Shown here one piece after another: positions 17,378 through 27,000 of a DNA stretch of 64,000 nucleotides. Source of the stretch: Bosea sp. BIWAKO-01 (GTDB lineage: Bacteria > Pseudomonadota > Alphaproteobacteria > Rhizobiales > Beijerinckiaceae). The DNA is taken from assembly GCF_001748145.1 (NCBI RefSeq), contig NZ_BCQA01000001.1, positions 496,001-560,000 on the forward strand. The letters are read 5' to 3'. Numbering within the stretch: position 1 is the stretch's first letter; every line of letters begins with the position of its first letter. The notes below the pieces were generated by a model. That model saw nothing but the letters and a program-made list of their open reading frames with translations. It had not been told where the DNA came from and ran no database searches. The position numbers and the translations under genes were made by a program.

Positions 17378-18763
17378 TTATTCCGCCGCCTCGGCCTCGG
17401 GCCGGGCCCGGCCCGAGCGCTCGCGCTTGACCAGTTCTGCCACGAGGAACGCCATCTCCAGCGCCTGCTCCGCATTGAGGCGCGGGTCGCAGAAGGTGTG
17501 GTAGCGGTCGTTCAGGTCGGCGTCGGTCATGCCGCGTGCGCCACCCGTGCATTCCGTGACGTTCTTGCCGGTCATTTCCAGATGCAGGCCGCCGGCATAG
17601 GTGCCCTCGGCCTGATGCACGGCGAAGAAGTTCTTCACCTCGCTCAGGATCAGGTCGAAAGGCCGCGTCTTGTAGCCGCTCGCGGCCTTCACCGTGTTGC
17701 CGTGCATCGGATCACAGGACCAGACGACATTGCGCCCTTCCCGCTTGGCGGCGCGCACCAGGGCCGGCAGATGGTCGAAGACCTTGTCGGCGCCGAAACG
17801 TGCGATCAGCGTCAGACGTCCGGCCTGGTTCTGCGGATCGAGCGCGTCGATCAGCCTCATCAGGTTGTCGGGGGTCAGGGACGGGCCGCATTTCAGGCCG
17901 ATCGGATTGCGGATGCCACGGAAGAACTCGACATGGGCATGGTCGAGCTGGCGGGTGCGATCACCGATCCAGACCATATGGCCGGAAGTGTCGTACCAGT
18001 CGCCGGTGGTGGAATCGACGCGCGTCAGCGCCTGCTCGTAGCCGAGCAGCAGCGCCTCGTGGCTGGTGTAGAAATCAGTGCTGCGCATCTCGGGATGCGT
18101 CTCGGGATCGATGCCGATGGCGCGCATGAAATCGAGCGCCTCGGTGATGCGCCCCGCCACCTCCTGGTAACGGCCCGACTGCGGACTGTCCTTGACGAAG
18201 CCGAGCATCCAGCGATGCGCATTGTCGAGATTGGCGTACCCGCCGGTCGCGAAGGCGCGGATCAGGTTCAGCGTTGCCGCCGACTGTCGATAGGCCTCGA
18301 GCTGACGGCGCGGATCCGGAATCCGGGCTTCGGCCGTGAACTCGTTGTCGTTGACGATGTCGCCCTTGTAGCTCGGCAGCTCGACACCGCCAATCGTCTC
18401 GGTCGGAGTCGAGCGCGGCTTGGCGAACTGGCCGGCAATACGGCCGACCTTCACCACCGGCGAGCCGCCAGCGAAGGTCAGCACCACCGCCATCTGCAGG
18501 AACAGACGGAAGAAATCGCGGATATTATCGGCCGAATGCTCGGCGAAGCTCTCTGCGCAGTCGCCACCCTGGAGGAGGAAGGCCTCACCGGCGGCAACCT
18601 TGCTCAACGCCCGCTTGAGCTTGCGCGCCTCGCCTGCAAAAACGAGCGGCGGAAAGCCGGCGAGCTGCTGCTCAACCGCCTTCAAGGCTGCCTGGTCCGG
18701 ATATTCCGGCATCTGCTGGACGGGCTTTGCCCTCCAGCTCTCGGGCGTCCACCGCTCGGACAT
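17378..18763 (-). CDS. Class II 3-deoxy-7-phosphoheptulonate (DAHP) synthase
   Basis: A 461-residue plant/mycobacterial-type (class II) DAHP synthase, condensing phosphoenolpyruvate and erythrose 4-phosphate at the entry to the shikimate pathway. Conserved blocks are [10 protein letters not shown] with the metal-binding Cys, [38 protein letters not shown], and CDPMHGNT and [15 protein letters not shown] near the end. The ATG at 18763 has AGGAG eight bases upstream; the longer frame to 18955 is not credible. Class II enzymes use short extra elements for allosteric control, which I cannot resolve here. The gene stands alone, ending at a strong terminator. Confidence 0.93.
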   Translation of the reverse strand: MSERWTPESWRAKPVQQMPEYPDQAALKAVEQQLAGFPPLVFAGEARKLKRALSKVAAGEAFLLQGGDCAESFAEHSADNIRDFFRLFLQMAVVLTFAGGSPVVKVGRIAGQFAKPRSTPTETIGGVELPSYKGDIVNDNEFTAEARIPDPRRQLEAYRQSAATLNLIRAFATGGYANLDNAHRWMLGFVKDSPQSGRYQEVAGRITEALDFMRAIGIDPETHPEMRSTDFYTSHEALLLGYEQALTRVDSTTGDWYDTSGHMVWIGDRTRQLDHAHVEFFRGIRNPIGLKCGPSLTPDNLMRLIDALDPQNQAGRLTLIARFGADKVFDHLPALVRAAKREGRNVVWSCDPMHGNTVKAASGYKTRPFDLILSEVKNFFAVHQAEGTYAGGLHLEMTGKNVTECTGGARGMTDADLNDRYHTFCDPRLNAEQALEMAFLVAELVKRERSGRARPEAEAAE

Positions 18764-19131
18764 CTCACTTGCTCCTGGTGATAATATCTCACGCCCGCCT
18801 CTCCCCATGGAAAGGCAGCGTGATCTGGGCGCTATACACCCGCACCGCAGCAAAGACCACAAAGCCGTTGAAGGTTGCGCATGCACGGGCCGGGCGTCGG
18901 AGAGCAGAACCATTCCGGCGTGCGCGCTGCCGGGTCCGTGAACGCGGCCGCCCAAGGGCGCCGCCTAGAGAATGCGTGTTCGTTCCATAGGCATGTCCCA
19001 TAGGCACGTCGCTCAGGAACTCTGCCCCTTGGCAGCGCAATCCCGTCCACCACGGGCATCGTTGTATTCACCTCGATGGCTCCCTAACGTCACCCGTGGA
19101 TCACAAGACCCTCGACAGGGAGAAACAAGGC
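18764..19131. other. Gene-free divergent region
   Basis: These 368 bases lie between the divergent DAHP synthase and secreted hydrolase genes and should hold both promoters. I see no credible coding sequence. The only structure noted is the short tandem repeat at 18985-19010. Confidence 0.5.
18985..19010. repeat. Two tandem 13-bp direct repeats
   Basis: CCATAGGCATGTC (18985-18997) is followed at once by CCATAGGCACGTC (18998-19010), with one mismatch. The pair lies about 120 bases upstream of the hydrolase start. It could be a paired regulator site or chance duplication. Confidence 0.4.
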
Positions 19132-20163
19132 ATGGTTATTCGCGCGTTCGCGGTTGCTGCTTTCATGGTGGCGGCAGCATGGGCTGCACGTGCCGAGGAG
19201 CCCCTTGCGCTTCGCGGCATGGGCTCGTTCCATGTCGGCGGCAAGCTGGTCGAGATCTCGGGTCGCCCAGTGAAGGAGGTAACCTTCACTCCAGGCGGGG
19301 TACCGGCCAAGGTCGACCCCAACGGCACCTACCAGACCGGCCAGATGTATGTGCAGTATTTCCTGCCGCAGAACGAGCGCGGTGCAGCGCCGCTGCTGTT
19401 CTGGCATGGCGGCGGCATGACCGGCGTGAACTGGGAGAGCACGCCGGATGGACGGCAAGGCTGGCTCGAATACTTCCTGCGCAAAGGCTGGGCAGTCTAT
19501 AATTCCGATGCCGTCGAGCGCGGCCGTGCCGGCTGGGCCATGTATCCCGACGTCATCCCCGGCGAGCCGGTCTTCCTGACCACCGCGAACCCGTTCGAGC
19601 GCTTCCGTATCGGCGCTGGCGCCAATGCCTATGATAAGGACCCGGCCAAGCGGACATTCCTGGCCGGCAGCCAGTTCCCGCCCGATGGTTACGACAATTT
19701 CGTCAAGCAGATCGTACCGCGCTGGACGTCGACGGACCAGATGATCATCGACGCCTATCTTGCCGAGGTCGACAAGGTCTGCCCCTGTGTGATCGTGTTC
19801 CACAGCCAGGCCGGCCAGTTCGGATTCAAGGTCGCCCAGGCCCGCCCCGACAAGGTCAAGGCTCTGGTCGCCGTGGAACCGGCAGGCCTCGGAGACCCGG
19901 CCAAGGCCGATGTCCTCAAGAACATCCCCGTGCTGATGATCTACGGCGATTACATCGAGCAGGATGCGCGCTGGCCGACGATCCGCAAGAACGGCACCGA
20001 GTTCGGCGACAAGATCAAGGCGGCAGGCGGCTCGGTCGACGTCATCAACCTTCCCAGCATCGGCATCAAGGGCAACTCCCACATGCTGATGATGGACAAG
20101 AACAATCTCGAGGTGGCGCAGGTCGTCCAGGATTGGCTCGTCCGGAAGGGACTGACCAAGTGA
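19132..20163 (+). CDS. Secreted alpha/beta-hydrolase (esterase-like)
   Basis: A 343-residue exported hydrolase. A signal peptide ends near AARA-EEP (residue 21). The fold is shown by the oxyanion-hole motif LLFWHGGGMTG (88-97), a nucleophile elbow HSQAG with Ser225, a likely acid in MIYGDYIEQD (about 273) and a catalytic His in KGNSHMLMM (317). It resembles secreted esterases that contain an insert between strand and elbow. The ATG at 19132 is preferred over the longer frame from 19096 because the signal peptide then begins properly. It ends at a hairpin facing gor. The substrate is unknown. Confidence 0.8.
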   Translation: MVIRAFAVAAFMVAAAWAARAEEPLALRGMGSFHVGGKLVEISGRPVKEVTFTPGGVPAKVDPNGTYQTGQMYVQYFLPQNERGAAPLLFWHGGGMTGVNWESTPDGRQGWLEYFLRKGWAVYNSDAVERGRAGWAMYPDVIPGEPVFLTTANPFERFRIGAGANAYDKDPAKRTFLAGSQFPPDGYDNFVKQIVPRWTSTDQMIIDAYLAEVDKVCPCVIVFHSQAGQFGFKVAQARPDKVKALVAVEPAGLGDPAKADVLKNIPVLMIYGDYIEQDARWPTIRKNGTEFGDKIKAAGGSVDVINLPSIGIKGNSHMLMMDKNNLEVAQVVQDWLVRKGLTK

Positions 20164-20170
20164 CGCGGGC

Positions 20171-20192
20171 GCGGCGCCCGAAGGGGCGCCGC
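20171..20192. terminator. Hairpin between convergent hydrolase and gor genes
   Basis: GCGGCGCCC (20171-20179) pairs with 20184-20192 across a GAAG tetraloop. It lies between two convergent stop codons. There is no T-run, so efficiency is uncertain. Confidence 0.45.
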
Positions 20193-20200
20193 CTTGCTGC

Positions 20201-21565
20201 TCACTGGCGTGCCGTGCGCATGGTTACGAGTTCCTCCGCCGCGCTCGGGTGCAGCGCGATGGTGCGGTCGAAATCGGCCTTGGTCGCGCCCATGGTCACG
20301 GCAATCGCCACCGCCTGGATGATCTCGCCTGCGTCATGGCCGATGATATGGACGCCGAGCATCCGGTCCGTCTTCGCGTCGACCACAAGCTTCATGTAGA
20401 TGCGCTCTTGGCGGCCCGAGATCGTCGCCTTCATCGGCCGGAAGCCGGCCTCGAAGACACGCAGTTCGTAACCAGCGGCGATCGCCTGGTGCTCGCTCAG
20501 GCCGACCGTTCCGATCTCCGGCGTGGTGAACACTGCCGAGGCCACCACGTGATGGTCCATCGCCCAGGGCTTTCCGCCAAAGGTCGAGTCGGCGAAGGCG
20601 TGGCCCTCGCGAATGGCGACGGGCGTGAGATTGACACGGTTGGTGACATCGCCGACCGCGTGGATCGACGGCACGCTCGAGGCCGAATTCGCATCGACCA
20701 TGACCTGACCGATGGGCCCGAGCTTGACGCCGACGGACTCCAGGCCGAGCCCCACCGTATTGGGACGACGGCCGGTCGCCACGAGAACGACGTCCGCATC
20801 GATCGGCTCGCCCGTGGCGCAATGGGCGCGGCGCGTGCCATCGGCCAATTGTTCGATGCGGTCGATGGTGCAGCCCAGCCGCAACGTAATGCCCGCATGG
20901 ACAAGCGCATCGCGGAGACGCACGCGCAGATCCTCCTCGAAACCGCGCAGGACATTGTCGCCGCGGTGCAGCACCGTCACCTCGACACCGAGACGGCGGA
21001 ACACGCTGGCGAATTCGAGCGCGATATAACCGCCGCCCACCACCAGCATGCGCCGCGGCAGGCTCGGAAGATGAAAGATCTCGTTCGAGCTGATGCCGAA
21101 TTCGCCGCCCGGGATCGGCGGATCGAAGGCCGGGTAGCCTCCGGTCGCGACGAGAATGTGCCGGGCCCGGACGGTCTCGCCGGATTTCAGCAGGCGCACG
21201 GTGTTCGGCCCTTCGACCACGGCGCGCTCTTCGCGGATCGCGACCTTGGCGTCTTCGAGCCCCTTGCGGTAAAGGCCGGAGAGTCGGGTCACTTCATTGG
21301 CAACGGCATCCCGCAAGGTCGGCCAGTCGAAGCTTGGCTTGTCGAGTGTCCAGCCGAATCCGGCAGCATCCTCGAACTCGTCGGCAAAGCGGCTGGCATA
21401 GACGAAGAGCTTCTTCGGGACACAGCCCCGAACGACGCAGGTACCGCCGATGCGGTCTTCCTCGGCGATCATGACGCGCGCCCCGTGCCCGGCCGAGATC
21501 CGCGCTGCGCGCGTACCGCCGGAGCCTGCACCGATCACGAAAAGGTCGACATCGAAATCAGCCAT
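20201..21565 (-). CDS. gor: Glutathione-disulfide reductase
   Basis: A 454-residue FAD/NADPH disulfide oxidoreductase that regenerates reduced glutathione. FAD-binding GAGSGG is at 12-17, and the redox-active pair is in GGTCVVRGCVPKK (Cys43, Cys48). The Val-Arg between the cysteines is the form common in alphaproteobacterial and plant enzymes. The NADPH Rossmann VVGGGYIALEFASVF and the C-terminal HPSAAEE His-Glu dyad are present. The start at 21565 has GGAG upstream; the longer frame is a shadow. Its first eight bases overlap the end of the O-antigen ligase-like gene, so the two are likely co-transcribed. Glutathione also supports the GST-type enzymes in this window. Confidence 0.95.
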   Translation of the reverse strand: MADFDVDLFVIGAGSGGTRAARISAGHGARVMIAEEDRIGGTCVVRGCVPKKLFVYASRFADEFEDAAGFGWTLDKPSFDWPTLRDAVANEVTRLSGLYRKGLEDAKVAIREERAVVEGPNTVRLLKSGETVRARHILVATGGYPAFDPPIPGGEFGISSNEIFHLPSLPRRMLVVGGGYIALEFASVFRRLGVEVTVLHRGDNVLRGFEEDLRVRLRDALVHAGITLRLGCTIDRIEQLADGTRRAHCATGEPIDADVVLVATGRRPNTVGLGLESVGVKLGPIGQVMVDANSASSVPSIHAVGDVTNRVNLTPVAIREGHAFADSTFGGKPWAMDHHVVASAVFTTPEIGTVGLSEHQAIAAGYELRVFEAGFRPMKATISGRQERIYMKLVVDAKTDRMLGVHIIGHDAGEIIQAVAIAVTMGATKADFDRTIALHPSAAEELVTMRTARQ

Positions 21566-22847
21566 GCTCTGCTCCTCGGCCGAGATTTCGGCCCGACTCG
21601 AACCAAAGGGCGGCGGCAGCGAGGACCGCGATCCACCAACCCTGCCAGGCGCCATGTCCGACCGATGCCATGACGAAGGCGGACGCGAAAAGCGCAAGTC
21701 GCGGGGCGAGTTCGCGCGCGCTCAAGGCGCCAAGCCTCCGGAGGAAAAGCAGACCCGCGACCAGCAGCAATGCGGCGCCGACGATCCCGGTTTCCGTCCA
21801 GAGCTGAATCGGCGCGCTATGCGGATGGCCGACCGCCAGAAGCCAGCGATGTTGCGGCGAGACCTGTTCTGCGACCGGGTTCGTCTGCAGGGCCGAAGAC
21901 GAGCCGAAGCCCGAGCCGAAGAACGGGCGGGCCGCGATCGCCTCGCCGAAGCTGAGCCAGATCTCGACCCGGTCACGCGAATGGGCATCGGCTGTCTGCT
22001 CGTAGAGCACGGGTGGCAGAGCCCGGTCGGCCAATGGTCCGATCACCGGTGCGAGCACCAGCGTCGCCGCAAAGCCAAGCGCCGTCGCGGCCAGTGTCAG
22101 ACGTGGAAGCAGACGGGCCAGCAGCCAGGCGAGGATCAGAATGCCCAATCCCAGTTTCGCGGCGCCGCTCTCCGCGTAGAGAATGATGCCGGACACCGCG
22201 ACAGCGGTTGCCGCTGCGAGGAGGCGATCAGCGACGGGCTTGGATGAGCCGTTCCAGAGCAAGTGGGCGACAGGTGCCAGAAGCACCAGGCAGGCAATGA
22301 CCGGCCGGTTGAAGATGAAGCTCGCCTGCTTGCCGACGCCGAGCGCAGTGCGCAGTGCAAGGCCGCTCTGCACCTCGAACCAGATCAGGGCCGAGGCCAA
22401 TATCAGGCACATGGCCAAAGCCCGCACCAGCGCCTGCTTCGGCCTGAAGCTGGCGCTCGCCGCAATCACCAGCGCGAAACCAAGCGGCAGCAATAGTTCG
22501 ACCCAGGCAGCGAAACCGAATGCCGGCCGATGCGTCCAGAGCAGAGAGATCAGAGCCCAGCCAAGGAACGCCGTCAGAATGAGGCCGATTGGGCTTCGCA
22601 AGCCTGCAAGCATTCGGCGCAGCAGGGCGCCGGCATCACCGCTGGCCACAGCAGCGGCCAGGAACGCCGCCGCAGACAGCCCCAACATCAGCGGCGCGGA
22701 CCGGTTCGCCGCCCACATGGCGAGCGGCAACGCCACCATCAGGATGCCGCCGAGCGCAACGAGTCGAACGGCCTGGCGCGACGAAGAAGGGGCGGCGATC
22801 ATCATGCGGTCGCCCCCCGGTGAGTTGAGGTTCAGGCTCATGGACAT
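21558..22847 (-). CDS. O-antigen ligase/polymerase (Wzy/WaaL-like) membrane protein
   Basis: A 429-residue integral membrane protein with about ten hydrophobic spans and one large periplasmic loop between SRDRVEIW and the last helices (GSGFGSSSALQTNPV, then HRWLLAVGHPHSAPIQLWTETGIVG). That loop with an HPHS-type motif is the pattern of the Wzy_C/O-antigen ligase family. Such proteins join or polymerise surface glycans on undecaprenyl carriers. No glycosyltransferases lie nearby, so it is an isolated member. The start is uncertain: ATG at 22847 or a GTG at 22868. It overlaps gor by eight bases. Confidence 0.75.
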   Translation of the reverse strand: MSMSLNLNSPGGDRMMIAAPSSSRQAVRLVALGGILMVALPLAMWAANRSAPLMLGLSAAAFLAAAVASGDAGALLRRMLAGLRSPIGLILTAFLGWALISLLWTHRPAFGFAAWVELLLPLGFALVIAASASFRPKQALVRALAMCLILASALIWFEVQSGLALRTALGVGKQASFIFNRPVIACLVLLAPVAHLLWNGSSKPVADRLLAAATAVAVSGIILYAESGAAKLGLGILILAWLLARLLPRLTLAATALGFAATLVLAPVIGPLADRALPPVLYEQTADAHSRDRVEIWLSFGEAIAARPFFGSGFGSSSALQTNPVAEQVSPQHRWLLAVGHPHSAPIQLWTETGIVGAALLLVAGLLFLRRLGALSARELAPRLALFASAFVMASVGHGAWQGWWIAVLAAAALWFESGRNLGRGAEHG

Positions 22848-23029
22848 GCGATTACGCGATCGCACCAAGCCCGCCTAGCGCGAATTCTGCCGGCCCGCGC
22901 GCATTGATGCGCGAAAGACCTTGACTTGAGATTATGCAATCAGGCGCAATTGACCGGCGGAGCGTCAAAGTGTCACTCGCGGTGCGCTGACACCAAAACA
23001 GTGCGGGAATCCGCAAGCGGAGGAACAAC

Positions 23030-23995
23030 ATGCTCAAATCCATTCTGTCTCGTGGAGCCGTGACGGCTCTGGCGCTCGCTGGCCTGACGACTGCCGCATT
23101 TGCGCAGCTCGAACTCAAGATCATGGCTCCGGCCGCGCCGGGCGGTGGGTGGGACGGAACCGCCCGTTCGATGCAGCAGGCGCTGACCGCGTCCGGCATC
23201 GCCAAGAGCGTGCAGGTCAACAACGTCAACGGCGCGGGCGGCACGATCGGCCTTGCGCAGTTCGTGAACGGTGCCAAGGGCGACGGCTCGCAGCTGATGG
23301 TCAACGGCTTCGTCATGGTCGGCGCCATCCTGCTGAACAAGTCGCCGGTCAATCTCAGCCAGGTGACGCCGATCGCTCGCCTGACCGCCGAGGCTCAGGT
23401 CATCGTGGTTCCCGCGGATTCGCCGATCAAGACCGCCAAGGACCTTGCTGACCGCGTCAAGGCCGACCCGGCCAAGGTGACCTGGGCTGGCGGCTCGGCC
23501 GGCGGCGTCGACCACATCATGGCTGCCCTCTTCGCCGGCGCTGTCGGCGGCGATGCCACCAAGATCAACTACATTCCGTTCTCCGGCGGTGGCGAGGCCC
23601 TGGCCGCGCTGCTCGGCGGACGTGTCACGGCCGGCATCTCGGGCTATGGTGAGTTCGAGGGGCAGATCAAGGCAGGCAAGCTGCGCGTCGTCGGCGTGAG
23701 TTCCGGCACCCGCCTCCCCAACGCCCCCGATGCCCCGACCCTGAAGGAGGGCGGCGTCAATCTTGAGGTGCTGAACTGGCGTTCGGTCGTCGCCGCTCCT
23801 GGCATCACCGCCGAGCAGCGCAAGGTGCTGGCCGATGCCATCGAGAAGATGACCAAGTCGAAGGAATGGGCCGAGATCCTCAAGGCTCGCGGCTGGGATG
23901 ACGCCTATCTCGGCGGCGCCGAATTCGAAGCCTTCCTGAAATCCGAAGATACCCGCGTCGGCAAAGTCCTTCGTGACGTCGGCCTTGTGAAGTAA
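23030..23995 (+). CDS. tctC: Tripartite tricarboxylate transporter substrate-binding protein
   Basis: A 321-residue periplasmic TctC-type binding protein. A Sec signal (GAVTALALAGLTTAAFA) is followed by the family opening LKIMAPAAPGGGWDGTAR, which forms part of the carboxylate-binding site, and WAGGSAGGVDHIM further on. It feeds the TctB/TctA membrane complex just downstream for secondary-active uptake of citrate-like or other carboxylates. The RBS AGGAACAAC precedes the ATG. A strong hairpin lies between this gene and tctB, probably holding downstream expression below that of the binding protein. The actual ligand is not predictable: this family is very large and varied. Confidence 0.92.
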   Translation: MLKSILSRGAVTALALAGLTTAAFAQLELKIMAPAAPGGGWDGTARSMQQALTASGIAKSVQVNNVNGAGGTIGLAQFVNGAKGDGSQLMVNGFVMVGAILLNKSPVNLSQVTPIARLTAEAQVIVVPADSPIKTAKDLADRVKADPAKVTWAGGSAGGVDHIMAALFAGAVGGDATKINYIPFSGGGEALAALLGGRVTAGISGYGEFEGQIKAGKLRVVGVSSGTRLPNAPDAPTLKEGGVNLEVLNWRSVVAAPGITAEQRKVLADAIEKMTKSKEWAEILKARGWDDAYLGGAEFEAFLKSEDTRVGKVLRDVGLVK

Positions 23996-24024
23996 GGCAA
24001 CCGACAACTGACGAACCTAGGCGT

Positions 24025-24052
24025 GGGCGGGCGGTGACATCACCGCCCGCCC
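24025..24052 (+). promoter_or_regulatory. Intercistronic hairpin between tctC and tctB
   Basis: GGGCGGGCGGTGA (24025-24037) pairs perfectly with 24040-24052, a 13-bp GC-rich stem without a long T-tract. In binding-protein-first transport operons such hairpins stabilise the upstream mRNA or partially terminate. Here it would favour TctC over TctBA. Confidence 0.6.
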
Positions 24053-24131
24053 ATTATCTCCTGGCAGACGCCGCTTCGCCACCAGCTGGGCGCACCGGTT
24101 CTGGTCCGCATCAAACCAGGTAAGGAACGAC

Positions 24132-24608
24132 ATGGCCTCCACCTCCTCGGCCAAGGGCGCCGACATCCCCGCCCTCGTCGTCGCAGCTCTGCTGCTGATC
24201 GCGGCGGCTCTCGTTGCCTATGACGCGAAATCGCAGACGATCGTCTCGACCTATGGCGTCGGCCCGACGGCGATGCCCTATGTGGTCAGCGCAGTCCTTG
24301 GCGTGCTCGGCCTGTGTCATCTCGTCGTCGCGTTCCGCGATGGCCTGCCCAAGCCCGAGCCGGTCGACCGCACTGCGGTGCTTTGGCTGACGGGCGGATT
24401 GATCGGCCTGATCGCCTGCATCGGGCTCGGCGGCGGCTTCATCATTGCGACGGCCATCGTCTTCTCCGCAACCGCGCGTTCCTTCGGCCGTCAGGCACTG
24501 GCCGTCGATTTCGGCATCGGCCTGGTGCTCGGACTCGCCATCTTCCTGATGTTCTCCAAGCTGCTGCAGCTGACGCTGCCGTCCGGCCCGCTTGAAAAGC
24601 TGTTCTGA
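24132..24608 (+). CDS. tctB: Tripartite tricarboxylate transporter small subunit
   Basis: A 158-residue TctB-type membrane protein with four predicted helices: IPALVVAALLLIAAALVAYD, the TAMPYVVSAVLGVLGLCHLVV region, a pair around LIGLIACIGLGGGFIIATAIV and a last one at IGLVLGLAIFLMFSKLLQLTLP. The pattern of four TM segments with a hydrophilic loop after the second matches the small permease subunit of Tct systems. It pairs with TctA, whose gene begins 12 bases after this stop. Its own role in the complex is not established beyond stabilising the large subunit. Confidence 0.9.
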   Translation: MASTSSAKGADIPALVVAALLLIAAALVAYDAKSQTIVSTYGVGPTAMPYVVSAVLGVLGLCHLVVAFRDGLPKPEPVDRTAVLWLTGGLIGLIACIGLGGGFIIATAIVFSATARSFGRQALAVDFGIGLVLGLAIFLMFSKLLQLTLPSGPLEKLF

Positions 24609-24620
24609 GGAGCCGGGACA

Positions 24621-26120
24621 ATGGACACATTCAACGCCCTGATGCACGGCTTCTCCGTCGCGATCGAGCCGTCGAAGCTGCTCTTCGCGCTGGTCGGCGT
24701 CTTCCTCGGCACCGCAGTCGGCGTCCTGCCGGGTATCGGCCCGGCACTGACGGTGGCGCTGCTCCTGCCGGTGACCTTCAAGCTCGATCCCGCCGGCTCG
24801 CTGATCATGTTCGCCGGCATCTATTACGGCGGCATGTATGGCGGTTCGACCACTGCGATCCTGATCAACGCGCCAGGTGAGAGTGCCTCGCTCGCAACCG
24901 CGCTCGAAGGCTCCAAGATGGCCAAGGCCGGCCGCGGCGGCCCGGCACTCGCAACCTCCGCGATCGGCTCGTTCGTCGCCGGCACCATCGCGACGCTGGG
25001 CCTCGCCTTCCTCGCGCCATGGCTGGTGGAGGTCGCGGTCAAGTTCGGGCCGTGGGACTATTTCGCGCTGATGATCCTCGCCTTCGTCACGGTATCGGCG
25101 ACCTTCGGCGATTCGCCCTTGCGTGGAATCACCAGCCTCGCGATCGGCGTCACGCTCGGCCTGATCGGCATCGACCGCCTGACCGGGCAGGCGCGCCTGA
25201 CCTTCGGCGTGCCGGAGTTGCTCGACGGCGTCGAGGTGACGACGCTGGCCGTCGGCCTGTTTGCAGTCGGCGAGGCGCTCTATGTCGCCTCCAAGCGCTT
25301 CCGCGACCCGGAGGAGATCGTCCCGATCAAGGGCTCGCTATGGATGACCAAGGAGGACTGGAAGCGCTCCTGGGCGCCATGGCTGCGCGGCACCGCCTTC
25401 GGCTTCCCGATCGGTGCCCTGCCGGCGGGCGGCGCCGAGGTGCCGACCTTCCTGTCCTATTCGACCGAGAAGAAGCTCTGCAAATATCCCGATGAGTTCG
25501 GCAAGGGCGCCATTGAAGGCGTCGCCGGCCCGGAAGCAGCCAACAATGCCTCGGCGGCCGGCACGCTGGTGCCACTGCTGACGCTCGGCCTGCCGACCTC
25601 GGCGACGGCCGCGATCATGCTGGCCGGCTTCCAGCAATACGGGCTCAATCCCGGCCCACTGCTCTTCGCCGAGCGCCCCGATCTCGTCTGGGGTCTGATC
25701 GCCTCGCTCTTCATCGCCAATACGATGCTGGTGATCATCAACCTGCCGCTGATCGGGCTCTGGGTCAGGCTGCTCGCAATCCCCCAGCCTTGGCTCTATG
25801 CCGGCATCCTGGTCTTCGCGGCGATGGGCACGCTGGCGGTCAAGGCCTCGGTGGTCGAACTCTCGATGCTCTTCGTCTTCGGCTTCCTCGGCTTCCTGAT
25901 GCGCCGCTACGACTATCCGGTCGCGCCCATGGTGGTCGGGCTCATCCTCGGCCCGATGGCGGAGGCGCAGTTGCGTCGCGCGCTCCAGATCAGCCTCGGC
26001 GATCCGATGATCCTGCTGGAGAATCCTGGCTCCGCGATCCTGCTCGGCCTGGCCTTCATCGGGCTCGTCGCGCCCTTCGTGATGAGCGGGCTGAACAGGT
26101 TCAAGGCCTCGGAAGACTAG
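24621..26120 (+). CDS. tctA: Tripartite tricarboxylate transporter large permease
   Basis: A 499-residue TctA permease with about eleven membrane spans. The family signatures are [21 protein letters not shown] near residue 35, [20 protein letters not shown] near 70-90, and the repeat motif [13 protein letters not shown] around 320 that mirrors the first one, reflecting the inverted-repeat fold. It forms the translocation path for the ligand delivered by TctC, driven by an ion gradient. It is the last gene of the tctCBA operon, with a bidirectional terminator about 115 bases downstream. Confidence 0.94.
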   Translation: MDTFNALMHGFSVAIEPSKLLFALVGVFLGTAVGVLPGIGPALTVALLLPVTFKLDPAGSLIMFAGIYYGGMYGGSTTAILINAPGESASLATALEGSKMAKAGRGGPALATSAIGSFVAGTIATLGLAFLAPWLVEVAVKFGPWDYFALMILAFVTVSATFGDSPLRGITSLAIGVTLGLIGIDRLTGQARLTFGVPELLDGVEVTTLAVGLFAVGEALYVASKRFRDPEEIVPIKGSLWMTKEDWKRSWAPWLRGTAFGFPIGALPAGGAEVPTFLSYSTEKKLCKYPDEFGKGAIEGVAGPEAANNASAAGTLVPLLTLGLPTSATAAIMLAGFQQYGLNPGPLLFAERPDLVWGLIASLFIANTMLVIINLPLIGLWVRLLAIPQPWLYAGILVFAAMGTLAVKASVVELSMLFVFGFLGFLMRRYDYPVAPMVVGLILGPMAEAQLRRALQISLGDPMILLENPGSAILLGLAFIGLVAPFVMSGLNRFKASED

Positions 26121-26234
26121 GCACCGACCTGAACATCGCGCCGGGCGCACCAGCGGACGCCCCGTGCAGACGATCGAGGCGGATGCGGAGCGCGGGGGTG
26201 AACCGACAACACCCACCCCGCCTCGCAAAGCAAA

Positions 26235-26263
26235 AAGGCCGCCGGTTCACCACCGGCGGCCTT
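26235..26263. terminator. Bidirectional intrinsic terminator after tctA
   Basis: AAGGCCGCCGGT (26235-26246) pairs with 26252-26263 over a five-base loop. The plus strand continues TCTCTTT, and the minus strand has a run of Ts, so it serves tctA and the convergent DUF2059 gene. Confidence 0.8.
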
Positions 26264-26289
26264 CTCTTTGGACTGTTTGTGTCGGCTGT

Positions 26290-26814
26290 TTAGAGCTGGT
26301 GGCCGCGCTTGCGCATATCCTGGCTGAACCGATCGAACAGGAAGTTGCTGGTCTGCAGGGTCCAGGGCTGCAGCACGACAAAGATCTCGTCGATCGCCTG
26401 CGGACGGAAGGCGTTGTAGCGTAGTCCGACCGGCGACTTGAAGAAGGCCGCGACCTCCTTGAGGTCGGACTCGGTCATCTTCTTCGCGAAGATCTCGCCC
26501 GCTGCGGTGATCATCTCTGCGACCTTCTGATCGGATTCCGGCTTCAGAGATTCAATCACCTCATTCAGATCCTTCTGGATCTCCGGACGGGTAGTGCCCA
26601 CGATCTGACGGACGCGATCGCGGAACTCGCCATAAATCGACTCGAAGGACTGGGCGATGCCCGAGGAGATGACGACATCGCGGCCAGCCTGCAGATGTGA
26701 AGGCGTCACCGAGGAGGCCGGCGCCGGGGTCGCAGCCGGAGCCTGAGCCTGCGCAGGCACGGCGAAAACAAGCGCCAGACCGACGGCCACGCCGGCGAGG
26801 TGGTGACGGAACAT
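26290..26814 (-). CDS. DUF2059 domain-containing exported protein
   Basis: A 174-residue exported protein with a signal peptide (VGLALVFAVPAQA) and an Ala/Pro-rich linker. The DUF2059 domain follows: SHLQAGRDVVISSGIAQSFES, a helical core, then MTESDLKEVAAFFKSPVGLR and the closing GLRYNAFRPQ segment. The family is found in the periplasm of many proteobacteria, with no agreed function. The ATG at 26814 has AAGGGG nine bases before it; the ATG at 26832 does not. It lies 186 bases downstream of rpiA on the same strand. In several Hyphomicrobiales a DUF2059 gene sits between rpiA and gor, and here gor is about 5 kb away. Confidence 0.85.
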   Translation of the reverse strand: MFRHHLAGVAVGLALVFAVPAQAQAPAATPAPASSVTPSHLQAGRDVVISSGIAQSFESIYGEFRDRVRQIVGTTRPEIQKDLNEVIESLKPESDQKVAEMITAAGEIFAKKMTESDLKEVAAFFKSPVGLRYNAFRPQAIDEIFVVLQPWTLQTSNFLFDRFSQDMRKRGHQL

Positions 26815-27000
26815 TGCGTTGGGCCCCTTCATTATCAGGCTAACTCACACAGCCCGGGCATGACCCTCGCCTCGCCCTTCGGCAAGCGAGCCGGTCGGCC
26901 CGGCGGTTTCGGTATCGCCGCGATCGGCGTTGTGACGTATCCGTCCGGTTCCGGGCGGCGTGGTGCGCGTCTCCTTAGCGCGGATTGCACCGGAATGGAA

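Noticed and set aside
22898..22913. Palindrome CGCGCAT-tg-ATGCGCG upstream of tctC
   Set aside because: GC-rich self-complementary runs are frequent by chance here and no second copy or regulator gene is nearby.
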